From assembly GCA_029207755.1 (NCBI GenBank), contig JARCOQ010000012.1, positions 14,823,679 to 14,887,678 on the forward strand: a stretch of DNA of 64,000 bases. Direction: 5' to 3'. The DNA is from Chamaea fasciata. Taxonomy: Eukaryota > Chordata > Aves > Passeriformes > Sylviidae. The position numbers and the translations under genes are program-made. Shown here piece by piece: positions 54,501 to 64,000 of this stretch (positions within the stretch are counted from its first letter, which is position 1; each line of letters starts with the position of its first letter). The notes under the pieces were generated by a model, which saw only the letters and a program-made list of their open reading frames with translations, did not search any database and was not told the DNA's origin.

Positions 54501-57500
54501 CCATGACTGCATCCAGCAGACGTGAAAATAATTGCAAAATGCAGCCCCCCTTTCGCTGTCTCTCTGGGAAGGGGTGGATCCAGCCCTGTGCTTCCCAGGG
54601 TCAGCCAGGATGGGCTCTTGCACAAGCCCCCAAGCCTCAGCTCCCAGCAGCTCCCAGGCACCTTCCCAGGAGCAGAAGGGATTTCTCAGCACTGTCCTGC
54701 TCTGCTGAAAGCCCCAAATGACCCCGAGAGGCACGGGCAGAGCAGGAAGCAGCTCTTGCTCAACAGGATGGGAAGAGCACAGGACAAACACATGGACAGC
54801 AGCACAAACACATGGACAGCAGCACAAATGCTCAGTGGGAGTTGAACCAAGGCAGCAATAAAGCCCTGAGTGCTCTTTCCTGGCCCATAACTCACAGAGG
54901 TGTCAGGAGGAGGAAGCAGATTTCTCCCAGTGCTGATAACATGGCACGGGAGAGCAGGGGAAACAACAGTCCTGCTCCTGCAGGGATTACTGTTCCCTTT
55001 CCTTGATTCCAGGTAGAAGGTCATTAATTCATTTTGTTTTCTCTTCTTTAGGATAAAGACCTTGGCTTCCCTCCTCTGTTAAACACACAAGGGGCTTCCC
55101 CAAAACAGCAGCTTTTCCCCCATGGAAGTCATGCCAGGACTCACACACCTACCTGTAGGGATTTATCATCTCTTCTGTCACAAAATTCAAGTAATTCCTG
55201 TAATTTCAAAAGGACAGGGGTTAATTCTTGTTAGTCCATGGCATAAATGAAACCCTCCAGTTTAACTCATCTGCACAGGCACTCCAGGAGGGGCACAGGC
55301 ACTGATCCTGTGGGAAAACTTAGGATGGCTGATGTCCAGGGCCAGGCTGGACAGGGCTTGGAGCAAGCTGGGATAGTGGCAGCTGTCCCTGCCCATTGGA
55401 TCATCTCGAAGGTCCCTCCCAACCCAAACCATTCCACAATGAGGATGGCTACAAGTGGCCTGTTCTCACAACAAATTGAACAGCAATTTACTGCTCACAG
55501 GACTGACAAAGGAGCCCAGCAGGAGCTTCAGTTTGGAACTGGAATAAGGTCACTGTGGAAGGAAGAGGGGGCTGTGCCTTACCATCCTCCATAGGCAAAG
55601 AGGCCGCTGTACAGAGCCAGCACGATGTTCCCCACGCCCAGGTGGGTGCCCTCGAAGGATTTCTCAGGGGTCAGGCTCTCCACATCACCTGCAGGACACA
55701 AACCCCACTCAGCACCACGGCCTCTGAACCACCGAGGCCTGCAGAGAAACCTGGAGGCAAGAGCTGCTCTCAGCATTAAACCATCTTAATTATCACCCTG
55801 CTGCTTTTTGGGTTGTGCTGAGCACGGACACGTTTTCCCTCCAGTTTTCCAGGGATCAATCCAGCTGAGTTCATCCCCAAATGATGACCCCAAAAGCTCA
55901 TCTCAGGCACAGCCTGACTCCTCCAAACCTTCTCACGCTGCGACGTGCTGTCACCAAGGTGATGTCCCAGAGACATCCTGGGGACCTTCCTGCTGCAAGA
56001 TGCTTTTGCAAACAGAGATTGTTAACGTTGTCCTCTCAACTCAAGACTGCTGGCCTTTGATAAAGCCCCAGGATTTCCTGCACTTCCACCAGCCACCCAA
56101 ACCCCCAGAAACCCAGGATTTCCTCCGGTCCCACCAGCCACCTGATAAAGCAGAGGCCTGTGGCAATCCCTTTGATTGAGGGAAGTCAGGTTCTGGGGCT
56201 TTGGATATCACAAGTCACCTTCTTTAGGGCCTAATGATCAAAAGTTCCTGTTGTGGATCTGCTTTTGAAAGAAAAGCGCCAGAAATAGAAGATTTGATTG
56301 TGCCTCTGGTCCCAGCTCTCCCCGAGCAGCCCCCAGGTTTATTTATTTTGCTTTCAAATGCTCTGCAGTTGTTTTGTTCCCTGTCTTTGATGCAGGGGCT
56401 GGCTGTGGGACAGGGATGGCAGAGCCACGCTCCCAGACGGAGCGCAGGGAATGTGGTGGGATCCAGAGGGGCACCTCTGCACCCAGGGAGCCCTGGGGGA
56501 GCCCATGTGATTCCTCTTAGGGCACAGAGCTCTCCTAATCACCCCAGCAACTGCATCACAAGGCAGTCAGCAGGGCCTGCAGCTTAACCCTTCAGCCCTC
56601 GGCACAGGGCACCCAGGAGGTGCTGCTGGAAAAGCTCAGGGATGCTCCAACGGCAGGAATTTTCCCTCTGGATGGCCTCACTTCTTGCCTCACTCTGGGA
56701 ATTCCCCTCCCCTGTGCCACTGCTGCAGAGGCTGGGTGACAAACGTGAGTGTACCAGCCCTGGAACAGCTCCCACTCATACCCCCAGTGCTGGGAAAGAA
56801 AGGATCCTTCCTGGCAGCACCATCCTGGAGCATCTGCCACTCATGGGGCTGCTCCAAACCTCTGCCAGTGACCTGGAGCTGCCCTGTGTGGGCAGAGAGC
56901 TCCAGCTCCTCTTTCCTCCTCCCTCCCTCACCCTCCAGCTCTATCCTGATCCTTTCCACCCTGGGCATTGCTCCTTCTCCTTTCTCCTTCCTGCTCCCGC
57001 TGAATCCTGACCAGGGCAGAGGGATATTCCCTACTACAGCATGGGAAATGCTCTCTGCTCCCCAGGTTGCCCAGGGAACCGGCATCCCTCTGTCTTTCCC
57101 TGGCTGCAGTCCCCTCATAGCTCCTTGCACCAGGAAGGTCTTGCCTGCATCTCCCTTGGGATGTGCTGAATGTATTTGATGCCCTGGAGCCTGTGATCCT
57201 CCTCAGCAAAATGCAGCAAAAAAAAATCCTTTCTAAAAACACATCTGAGTGCAACAGGAGAGCCAGGAAATGCAGGGACTGATAAAAGGCTGAGTGTAAG
57301 CTCAGTTCCTGCCTTGCAGGTTCTGCACAGAATCCCAATTTAGCCCAGGTGAATCAAAGGGCTGAGCAGGAGATCACATTCCACTGCATCCCTCGGGCTC
57401 GGCTCTCCCCACCTCAGTTTTCTGCCCTTCCTGAATAATTACCAGTCTGGTCCTTTCCAGGCCTTTTGTTTTGGGAATAAGAGACACATTTTGTTCACAG

Positions 57501-60500
57501 TGACCTTACTTAGCTACTGCAACAGCACATGGATGGACTGGGAGAGCAGGAGGCTCTCCAGCATTTCAAACACCCCTCAGGGTATCTCTTCTCAAAGGCG
57601 TCAGGCTCTCCATGCTCCCACCCTGATCCGTGGATCATCACCTTCAGTAGCCAGGAGGATGCTCCCAGGTGGGAGCAGCACAAGCACCACTCCATTTCTT
57701 GTCCACCAGCTCTTCCAAAATCCTCCTTCTGTCTGTCACAGGCAAAACCCTCTCAGGCCAAATGTTGCTTCTCCTGAGGCAGCCAACACCTCACCTTTGG
57801 GAGAGTTGGAGCTCCCCAAAACCTCCCAGTGAGTTGTTAAATTTCCCATTTCTGTGCCCCAGGGTAAAACGGATTTACCAACATGTCAGGACACAATTGA
57901 ATATCCAGAGGAGTGCCCATATCTCAGCATAAAAAGAAATTCTTCCTTGTATCTAATTAAACCTAATCTAAACCCTTCCAGTTTAAAACCATTCACCCCT
58001 CAACAAGCCCTGCTAAAAACCCCCGGAATTATTTCGGTTTGATCCTAATTTGGACCTTTGATCCAACCCCACCCTGTCAACCAACGCGGGGTGTGCTGAG
58101 GGAGGAGAGTGCCTGTGCTGGACCACGTACAAAACCTCCCAGACACTCCATCCTTCAAGCCTCGACAATTGCAGCCCCCAGGGCTTTTGGATCCGCAGCC
58201 TTTGGATGGAATCAGGAGTTCCGAATGTGCAGCTGAGGCTGCCAAGCACGGCCTTGGGGCATCCTGAGCTCATCCCCAGCTCCTCCCGGGCTCCGGGCAC
58301 TGCCCTGCCCATGCCCGGCACCCCGGAGAGCCCCAGCCTGGTTTGAGCCGCCTGTTCCACCCGCACTCTGCTCTACAATTAACCAAATTAAGGTAACGAG
58401 CTGTGACACAAAGCCCATTTGCTGCTCCTGCAGCTGCCAAGGCTGCGGTAATTGTGCCGGGTCAGCCGGGGCCCTTCCCTCAGAAACGTTCATTTGCTCC
58501 CCAGTCGTGTCTAGTCTGGTTTTAATAGCGCAGCAATCTTCTCCCCCGCACAAAGCATCGCGGGGTAATTAAATCTTTTCAACTTGCCCCGACAGCGAGG
58601 AGAGGGAAGGCGGCCATGGGGAGAAGGGGCCCTGGGCACGGGCTGTCCGTAGCCAGAGCCCCAAAGGAGGAGATGCGCTCGGCTGCTGAGGCATTTCCTG
58701 GGAAAGACAGCGGGAATTCAGGGGACTGAGGCAGGAAAAGAAGTGTTTGGCACCTGAATAATCTGCAGCAGGAGGCTGCTGTGATTCAGAGGGCAGGGTG
58801 TGGCAGCTGTCCCTGCTTCCCTGTCCTTTTCCTGCTGCCACGCTTCGGGAACGGGAGGATGAGGAAGGAAGGAGCCTCCCTGCAAAGGTCCCTGTGGGAA
58901 AAGCACCGCAGGTGGTGGCATTTGGGATGCCAGAGGGACAGGCAGCAGCAGGAATGCTGTCCCTGCAATCCTGCTGTGCCCTCAGGAGGGATGTTCCCTA
59001 TCCAGGGATTTGGCTCCACGTGCCAGGGAAGGATCCTCGGTGGGAGTCAGGGGCGGGATGGGTGGGGAACATCCCCCTGCTCCGGGCTCCAGCCTCGAGT
59101 CCCAGGCTGTGGCCAGGACTGACCATGGAATCCTGGAATGGTTTGGGTGGGAAGGGACCTCAAAGTTCATCTCATCCCACCCCTGCCATGGGCAGGGACA
59201 CCTTCCACTGTCCCAGGTTGCTCCAAGCCACATCCAAGCTGGCCTGGGACACTTCCAGGGATCCAGGGGCAGCCACAGCTTCCCTGGACACCCAGGGCCT
59301 GCCCCAGGGCACGATCCAGCCAGCTCTGCCATCCCTACCCCAATACTGCTCGTGAAAAGCTGTTTAAAAGTGATCTCGTGGCTGGAAATCCTGAACTCTG
59401 CTGGGAGGGTTCTGAAAGTACCAGAAGAAGATTCAGACCTTCAGTGAGCAGAGTTTGGCTCTTCAAATGCCATTTTTAGTGCTACAGGTGCAAGAAAACG
59501 TCTGGCACTGTGGGCTTGAGACATCTGGGTGCTGCTCTCATTTATCAAATCACTTTTGCTAGGAAACACCCCTTTGGCCTCTGGCTTTCTCCCTGGGGGT
59601 TATTTGAGTAGTTTCGAGTTCACTTCTTTTTTTTTCCCCTGCCTTTTTTTTTATTTTTGGTGAAGAATCCTGTGACTGAGAGAGAGGGAAGGAAAAGTGA
59701 CTTTCTCTTCCTTTCCTCCCAGGCTTGGAGCACCCTGAGACAGGGGAAGGTGTCCCTGCCTATGGCAGGGTGAGACTGGAGGAGCCTTGAGGTCCCTTGC
59801 CACCCAAACTATTCCATGATTCTACAAACAAATTAAAAAAAAAAAAATAAAAAGGCCAAATTAAACCCAAACCTCCTGCCCAGGCTAAGCTCTGCACTGG
59901 AGTTAAACCTGCCTGCTCTGTCCTTAAGTGACCCCGTGCTGCTCTGGCAGATGCAGCTCTGCAGCCCTGACAGCCCAAGGAAAAGGAGGCAGGGAGAAAA
60001 ATGCTGCTGCCACCAAACAGCTCCTGGAGGCACCACAGAGCAGGAATTTTACAGCCAGGAGAAAGAAAAGGGACAATAAATAAAGGGACAATAAATCCAA
60101 TAAAAGCAATTCAATAAAATCAGTGTTAAATTCTATCTCTCAAAGTCCCAAAGGCCCAATTCCAGGTTTTTAAGGCAGAACTGCTGCTGAGAGATCACAG
60201 CAAGGGCTGGAGGTGCACCCCTGCTCCAGCTGCCTGAGGGCAGAGAAACATTCCAGAAACCCTGAGGCCTCATCCATAGGAAAAAATAGATGGAAAATGT
60301 CTGTGACATGTTTTTTTCTAGGGTTTTTTGACATCAAAACCTTTCCTGAACTTCCTCACCTGTAAAAAGCATGAGGGTGTCCTTAAGAAATAACCGGATT
60401 TTTTGACCACTGCACACCTCAGTCAGTTTTTAAGAGGTTTTAAGGTCTGGAGAGGACATAACCACAGATCTCTGTGTCACATGCAGGGCAAAAATATCCC

Positions 60501-63500
60501 TCAAACCTGCTGTGCAAACCTTCTCCATGATCCAGTCCCAGATATCCCACTCCCCAGCTGAGGAATATGGCAAAAAAAAACCCCACCCAGTTGGACAGAA
60601 AGCAAATTAAGAGAGAGCTGATGAAATAAGAGAACCAAAATAAATCTAGTTCCCACAATACTGGAATGAAAAAAAAAATCTGATTGTCTCTATGTTTTAA
60701 GTTGTTTCTATTATTTAATGAGTTAATTCTATAAGTAAGTTATTTAAATAAGTTATTACTTATTTATTTTAGTTTAATTAATTTATTTCTGTTATTTCCA
60801 GGCTGTAATCTGGGGGCCATCCACAAAGTTTTACACACCAACACCCAAATCCAGGACTTTTCAAACCACACATCTCCAGCACCATGAAGGCTTTGAAAAG
60901 TTTCATTTTTTTGGATTAATAAAGTAATTTCATCCCAAGCAGCTCAGTTCCACTGAGTCAACCTCCAAGCACTTGAAAGGCTGAGGAAGAAACCAACTTC
61001 CATCCTCCTCCTCCTCTGGAAAGGGCAGGGAAGGAGTGATGGGAAACAGCTGCTGACAGGGAAATGTTCTTTCCTCTGGGGCAAAATTGCCACAGAGTTT
61101 TTGTCCTTGAGAGACTCCTACTCTTTTAAAAATCAGGAAAAGAGCCAAAAAGAGGATGAAAAGAGAAAAAGCCAAAAGCTGGAGGTCAATGCAGAGGGAT
61201 TTCTGCAAAATCACAGAAATTTCCACGTTTGAGCAAAAAAATGTGGTGTCGCTCCTCTGGTGTGTTTATGGATACTGGGAACACAAACCAGCAGTGGGAC
61301 AGGAACCAGTAAAACCAGTTCACAGTCCAGAGCACCCTGGGAAGAATACACAACCCCATTCCCCCTGAGACAGCAGCCCCAGACAAACCAGCTGGGTGCA
61401 CATCCCACCCCAAAACAGCTGCCAGCTTAGATGGGGTCACCAAGACCATTGGTGGGAAGAGTCCTCTTGCTCCAAAAAAAAACCAGCACTGGAATGGGCA
61501 CAGGGTGTGGAAATGTGGCTCTGTGTGGGACAAAGCTGGAGGACAGGGCAGTGTTTTCCCACTGTCAATGCAAACGAGAACTTTTGTGCTTTCCTTGAAT
61601 AAAAAAATGAAGAAAAAAAGCAATTTCTTGCTGTATCCCTGCTAAAGGCACGGAGTCACCTGGAATGTTTGAAAGGAAAAATGGAGCAAGGTGCAAACAG
61701 CAGGTGGGAGCTGAGGAAGGGACAGGAAAGGAGCTTGCATGTCCTTAAGGACTTAGCAGAGAGCTTGGAACTTCCCTAAGGAGATTAATAAAATCCATGT
61801 TGGAGCCCAGGCAGAATCCCAGCTGTGGGATTCTGGACAAGCAGGAATGTGTGATTTGGGACAAACTGTGATCCAGGATCTGCTGTGGATCCCAAGGATC
61901 CCACTCTGATCCAGGCTGGTTTGAGTGTTGGGTGCTCAGGCAGGGAGGTAAGTCTTTGCTTACAGGTGTCACTGTCCAGGAATTGCTTTTGATCTCCCTG
62001 CCAGGTGGATCAGCAGGAAAATAAATCACATGGAATTCTCTGCCCTGCAAGGTCTGCACGGCCACAAACACCTGAAACTGCAACAAACTTCAGAGGAAGT
62101 AAAACAACTCCTGGGACACAGGAGGGGAAGGTTACTGTAACAAGGCAGAAATCCCTTCTGGGTTACAGGCAGAAGTCAAGGGAAATCTCATGGCTTTCCA
62201 CCTGAGGAAGGAGGGCAGAAAGTGGCTCAGCCTCCCCCAAAAAGGCCAAAACAACAGCACATTCAGAAGATGCAAATGAAGATTGTATCTGCAAACAAAG
62301 CCCAGCTGTAAAGATCTTCACGGTAAAATGTGAACCAGCTAAAAGAGATTTATCCTGACTGCTCCTTTTCCTCCTGGGAGAGAACCAAAGAGTCCAGCAG
62401 AGCAGGCTGGGGAGCTGGGCAGAGGGAGGAGGTGTATTTTGTGATAAGCCTCAAACAATGTCTCTGTTGAGTGTCTGCACTGAGCTGGAAGAAAATAAAA
62501 CCTCTGACAAAGCAAGAAATTCTGCAAAGACAGCACTGGCTCCCAGAGCTGGGACAGGAATTAGAGACCCACGAGCACACACAGACAGTATTCCCTGGAG
62601 ATTTTATCCCCTTTCAGCAAATAAGGACGGGACTGTTCCCCAAGAAACATTTATTCCCACAAAACTTGCACAAAAAAACCACTTTGGTTCAACTGTGAGT
62701 TAATCAGGTTTGGAACAAACTCAGATGGGTTTGGGACAAACCAATGTCCCTGCTCTGAGAGGATTTTATGGGTGCATGAAGCAAACCAGCAGAACCACCA
62801 GAAAATTTGCTTTATCTTCCCATTTTTATCTCCTTTTCCAGGTGCCAGTGCCAGCTGAGAGCTCCAATCTCTCTGCTCCTCACAGGCTCTGTGTCCCTGG
62901 GTGACCCAGAGCTGGCCTGAGCCACTCCACACCTGGAACAGGATGAAGGGAACTGTGCAGGGGGAGTTTGTGGAAGGATTAAGATGACTGAGAGTGGTTT
63001 GCACATGCAGATAATTCTCTGTGAGCAAAAGGCCACGGGTTACAAAGAGATTTCCCAGTACAGCAGCACCAGCATTTTCACTCCCTGCAATCCCAAAGGG
63101 AGAAGCCACAGTCTCTGTGTAAGTGGGAAAGACTTGAAGTGGTTTCAGGAGCACGGAATCAAGCCTGGCAGTGATATAAAATATAAAACCCCACAAATAA
63201 AAACCAAAATTTCAGCAAAGCTGGAAACATCCCCCCAAGCACCTCAGAGAACTGGGAGGTTTGTAAAGCTCTGGAACACCTGGGGTTGGACTCCAGGGCT
63301 TGTCTCTCATCCTGCTGTATCTGCACAGCCCCAAAAGGAGAAAAAAAAAGAACAGGACTCACCTTTTGCCAGCTGCACGAAGCCCAGGATGATGATGAGA
63401 GCCAGGGCCAGCAGCTTGGCCGCAGCAAAGGCGTCCTGCACACGGGTGGCAGCCTTGACACTGTAGCAGTTGACAGCTGTGAGCAGCACTGAGGGGACAC

Positions 63501-64000
63501 ACAGGGACAACGTCAGCACCCAGGGAGACACACCAAACGCACCAAAAATCACAAGGAATCTTTAGGTGGGATATAGGGAAGGAATTCCTCCCTGGGAGGG
63601 TGGGCAGGCCCTGGGTGCCCAGAGAAGCTGTGGATCCCTGGAAGTGTCCAAGGCCAGGCTGGATGGGATTTGGAGCACCCTGGGATAGTGGGAGATGTCC
63701 CTGCCCATGGCAGAGGATGGATTGAGATGTTCTCCAAGGTCCCTCCCGACCCAAACCATCCTGTGATTCCATTTGGCTAAAACAACCAACCAGAGCCTGT
63801 TCCCAGAAGAGAAACTCCCTGACAGCTCTGCAGCCTGACACTTCTCAATTCCACCCTTCATTCTGGCAGTAAGTGGTTTGAATCATGTTTGAATCATGCC
63901 TGTGGTCCTTGGGACATGGAATGGCACTGCTCCATTGGAAAACACTCCTGAGGGCTGGAAAGGACTGACTGCACCCCTCAGCACCAAAGTGCCTGGCCAC
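48485..64000 (-). CDS. SLC7A5: SLC7A5 (LAT1, large neutral amino acid transporter), 3' nine exons of coding region
   Basis: SLC7A5 is the light chain of the LAT1-4F2hc (SLC3A2) antiporter. It exchanges large neutral amino acids such as leucine and phenylalanine across the plasma membrane. Nine exons join in phase and total 986 nt, equivalent to residues 180-507 of the 507-residue human protein with no net length change. They cover TM5 to TM12 and the C-terminal tail. The unwound TM6 substrate segment [14 protein letters not shown] is intact, including positions equivalent to the Phe252 gate, Gly255 and Tyr259; so is the Cys407 position in [12 protein letters not shown]. The tail ends [10 protein letters not shown]. 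The N-terminal exon, with TM1 to TM4 and the Cys164 that bonds to 4F2hc, lies beyond position 64000, as does the promoter. Identity to the human protein is very high, which separates it from SLC7A8 and other LATs. Confidence 0.94.
48541..50080 (-). other. SLC7A5: SLC7A5 last intron
   Basis: 1.5-kb intron. A short 24-bp tandem (GATGCTCCCATCTCCATCCC) lies at about 48655-48728. Nothing else was recognised. Confidence 0.8.
50081..50258 (-). CDS. SLC7A5: SLC7A5 exon encoding TM11-TM12
   Basis: Human-equivalent residues 431-489. [20 protein letters not shown] is TM11; [20 protein letters not shown] is TM12. Met replaces the human Lys in FWMTPVECG. The acceptor is CCTGCCCAG and the donor GTGAGT. 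Confidence 0.96.
50259..51064 (-). other. SLC7A5: SLC7A5 intron
   Basis: GC-rich 0.8-kb intron. No repeat family or exon was recognised. Confidence 0.8.
51065..51214 (-). CDS. SLC7A5: SLC7A5 exon encoding TM9-TM10
   Basis: Exactly 50 codons, human-equivalent residues 381-430. [20 protein letters not shown] is followed by [20 protein letters not shown], with the inhibitor-contacting Cys407 equivalent, then [10 protein letters not shown]. The acceptor is GGATTCAG and the donor GTGAGG. Confidence 0.96.
51215..51659 (-). other. SLC7A5: SLC7A5 intron with CR1
   Basis: 445-bp intron, about a third of it occupied by the CR1 fragment at 51379-51530. Confidence 0.85.
51379..51530 (-). mobile_element. 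CR1 LINE 3' fragment
   Basis: In the plus sequence: ATAGGATCATGGAATGGTTT, CTAGTTCCAACCTCCTGCCA, GTTCCTCCAAGCCCTGTCCA and GGACACTCCCAGGGACGGG. It has a small internal duplication of the AAAGGACCTC segment. Confidence 0.92.
51660..51756 (-). CDS. SLC7A5: SLC7A5 exon (TM8-TM9 loop)
   Basis: Human-equivalent residues 349-380: [20 protein letters not shown] then [12 protein letters not shown]. The conserved SREGHLP loop of LAT-type transporters is present. The acceptor is CTCCCAG and the donor GTGAGC. Confidence 0.96.
51757..52389 (-). other. SLC7A5: SLC7A5 intron
   Basis: 633-bp intron. Nothing specific was recognised. Confidence 0.8.
52390..52493 (-). CDS. SLC7A5: SLC7A5 exon encoding TM8
   Basis: Human-equivalent residues 314-347: [20 protein letters not shown] then [14 protein letters not shown]. 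The acceptor is CATTTAG and the donor GTAGGT. The CFGSVNG motif of TM8 is intact. Confidence 0.96.
52494..53625 (-). other. SLC7A5: SLC7A5 intron with CR1
   Basis: 1.1-kb intron with a CR1 fragment at 52937-53056. Confidence 0.8.
52937..53056 (+). mobile_element. CR1 LINE 3' fragment
   Basis: CCAGGCCAGGCTGCACAGGG, AAAGTGTCCCTGCCTATGAC and CCCACCCAAACCATTCCAGG. Antisense to SLC7A5. Confidence 0.88.
53626..53749 (-). CDS. SLC7A5: SLC7A5 exon encoding TM7
   Basis: Human-equivalent residues 273-313: [40 protein letters not shown] and V. The acceptor is CTTTCCTAG and the donor GTAAGA. Confidence 0.96.
53750..55152 (-). other. SLC7A5: SLC7A5 intron
   Basis: 1.4-kb intron with an exact 20-bp tandem pair, ACAAACACATGGACAGCAGC, at 54784-54823. 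No exon was recognised. Confidence 0.8.
55153..55197 (-). CDS. SLC7A5: SLC7A5 45-nt small exon (end of TM6)
   Basis: [14 protein letters not shown], human-equivalent residues 258-271, including the substrate-contacting Tyr259. Trp257 and Arg272 are split across its two junctions. The acceptor is AAATTACAG and the donor GTAGGT. It is too short for ORF-based detection but both flanking phases require it. Confidence 0.95.
55198..55582 (-). other. SLC7A5: SLC7A5 intron with CR1
   Basis: 385-bp intron containing the CR1 fragment at 55333-55440. Confidence 0.85.
55333..55440 (+). mobile_element. CR1 LINE 3' fragment
   Basis: GTCCAGGGCCAGGCTGGACA, CTGTCCCTGCCCATTGGATC and CCCAACCCAAACCATTCCAC. Antisense to SLC7A5. 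Confidence 0.88.
55583..55688 (-). CDS. SLC7A5: SLC7A5 exon encoding unwound TM6 (substrate gate)
   Basis: Human-equivalent residues 223-256: [20 protein letters not shown] then [14 protein letters not shown]. The Phe252-equivalent gate residue and the Gly-Gly unwinding motif are intact. The first part, a loop, is the least conserved stretch relative to human. The acceptor is CCTGCAG and the donor GTAAGG. Confidence 0.96.
56068..56150. repeat. degenerate tandem pair, about 45 bp
   Basis: CAGGATTTCCTGCACTTCCA and CAGGATTTCCTCCGGTCCCA are each followed by CCAGCCACC; GATAAAGC borders both ends. Confidence 0.6.
57945..58020 (-). mobile_element. CR1 LINE internal/3' fragment
   Basis: AAATTCTTCCTTGTATCTAA, ACCTAATCTAAACCCTTCCA and GTTTAAAACCATTCACCCC match the antisense CR1 segment upstream of the usual 3' end. 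Confidence 0.8.
58330..58570. promoter_or_regulatory. candidate conserved non-coding element in SLC7A5 intron
   Basis: Repeat-free sequence with CTACAATTAACCAAATTAAG, GGTAATTGTGCCGGGTCAGC, GGTTTTAATAGCGCAGC and GGGGTAATTAAATC. It has local CpGs and a repeated AATTA core. Conservation is inferred from composition. Confidence 0.35.
59124..59305 (-). mobile_element. CR1 LINE 3' fragment
   Basis: ATGGAATCCTGGAATGGTTT, CCTGCCATGGGCAGGGACAC, GTTGCTCCAAGCCACATCCA and GGGACACTTCCAGGGATCC. Same orientation as SLC7A5. Confidence 0.92.
59721..59825 (+). mobile_element. CR1 LINE 3' fragment
   Basis: AGGCTTGGAGCACCCTGAGA, GGTGTCCCTGCCTATGGCAG and CCCAAACTATTCCATGATTC. An A-rich run follows the tail. Confidence 0.9.
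60690..60800. repeat. AT-rich low-complexity tract
   Basis: About 110 bp of nearly pure A/T with repeated TTATTTA and AAGTTATT motifs, in sharp contrast to the GC-rich flanks. Confidence 0.8.
63363..63488 (-). CDS. SLC7A5: SLC7A5 exon encoding TM5 (first exon visible in the window)
   Basis: Human-equivalent residues 181-221, with residue 180 split at the upstream junction and Gly222 downstream. [20 protein letters not shown] is followed by [20 protein letters not shown] and K. The acceptor is TGTCCCCTCAG and the donor GTGAGT. If the human 10-exon structure holds, this is exon 2. Confidence 0.96.
63489..64000 (-). other. SLC7A5: SLC7A5 intron, running out of the window
   Basis: Intronic sequence between the first SLC7A5 exon (outside) and the TM5 exon. 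It includes the CR1 copy at 63558-63770. Confidence 0.8.
63558..63770 (+). mobile_element. CR1 LINE 3' fragment
   Basis: GGAAGGAATTCCTCCCTGGG, CCAGAGAAGCTGTGGATCCC, GGAAGTGTCCAAGGCCAGGC, GAGATGTCCCTGCCCATGGC and CGACCCAAACCATCCTGTGA. Antisense to SLC7A5, 70 bp upstream of the exon acceptor. Confidence 0.93.

Larger units (their letters stand above)
55689..63362 (-). other. SLC7A5: SLC7A5 long intron
   Basis: 7.7-kb intron between the TM5 and TM6 exons. It holds CR1 pieces at 57945-58020, 59124-59305 and 59721-59825, a candidate conserved element at about 58330-58570, an AT-rich tract at 60690-60800 and a degenerate repeat at 56068-56150. No exon was recognised. Confidence 0.8.

Overview
This is vertebrate nuclear DNA, almost certainly from a bird and probably a songbird. 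It has split genes with GT-AG introns, a GC-rich background with a CpG-rich promoter, and about 25 fragments of the avian CR1 LINE whose 3' ends carry the typical ATTCTGTGA-type tail. The gene order JPH3 (+), KLHDC4 (-), SLC7A5 (-) matches human 16q24.2, which corresponds to chicken chromosome 11. Species and chromosome are inferred; the genes were recognised from translated exons.

Layout. 1-2826 is the last intron of JPH3. 2827-2907 is its final coding exon, the C-terminal membrane anchor of junctophilin-3, followed by a homopolymer-rich 3' UTR to about 4925. KLHDC4 lies tail to tail with it on the minus strand. Its complete coding sequence was reconstructed as 12 exons from the ATG at 27009-27011 to the stop at 8003-8005. 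All phases close and give 590 codons: six kelch blades, an acidic low-complexity region and a conserved C-terminal helical segment. Its start lies in a CpG-rich block (about 26870-27640) that contains a G/C-rich minisatellite. SLC7A5 (LAT1, the large neutral amino acid transporter) enters from the right on the minus strand. Nine exons (63488 down to 48485) encode residues equivalent to human 180-507; the first exon is beyond the window.

The 20 kb between KLHDC4 and SLC7A5 (27.65-48.48 kb) has no recognisable protein gene. It holds CR1 fragments, four clear minisatellites (periods 41, 38, 26 and 30 bp), a diverged 135-bp direct duplication, an AU-rich block resembling a 3' UTR at 42.54-43.38 kb, and AT-rich islands with homeodomain-like TAATTA sites that are candidate conserved non-coding elements.

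The three genes are neighbours by ancestral synteny, not a pathway: a junctional-membrane tether (JPH3), a kelch protein of unclear function (KLHDC4) and a plasma-membrane transporter (SLC7A5). I found no evidence of a novel biological system. The most interesting signals are a predicted long hairpin in the JPH3 3' UTR, the minisatellite at the KLHDC4 start, two possible KLHDC4 C-termini, and several candidate regulatory islands.
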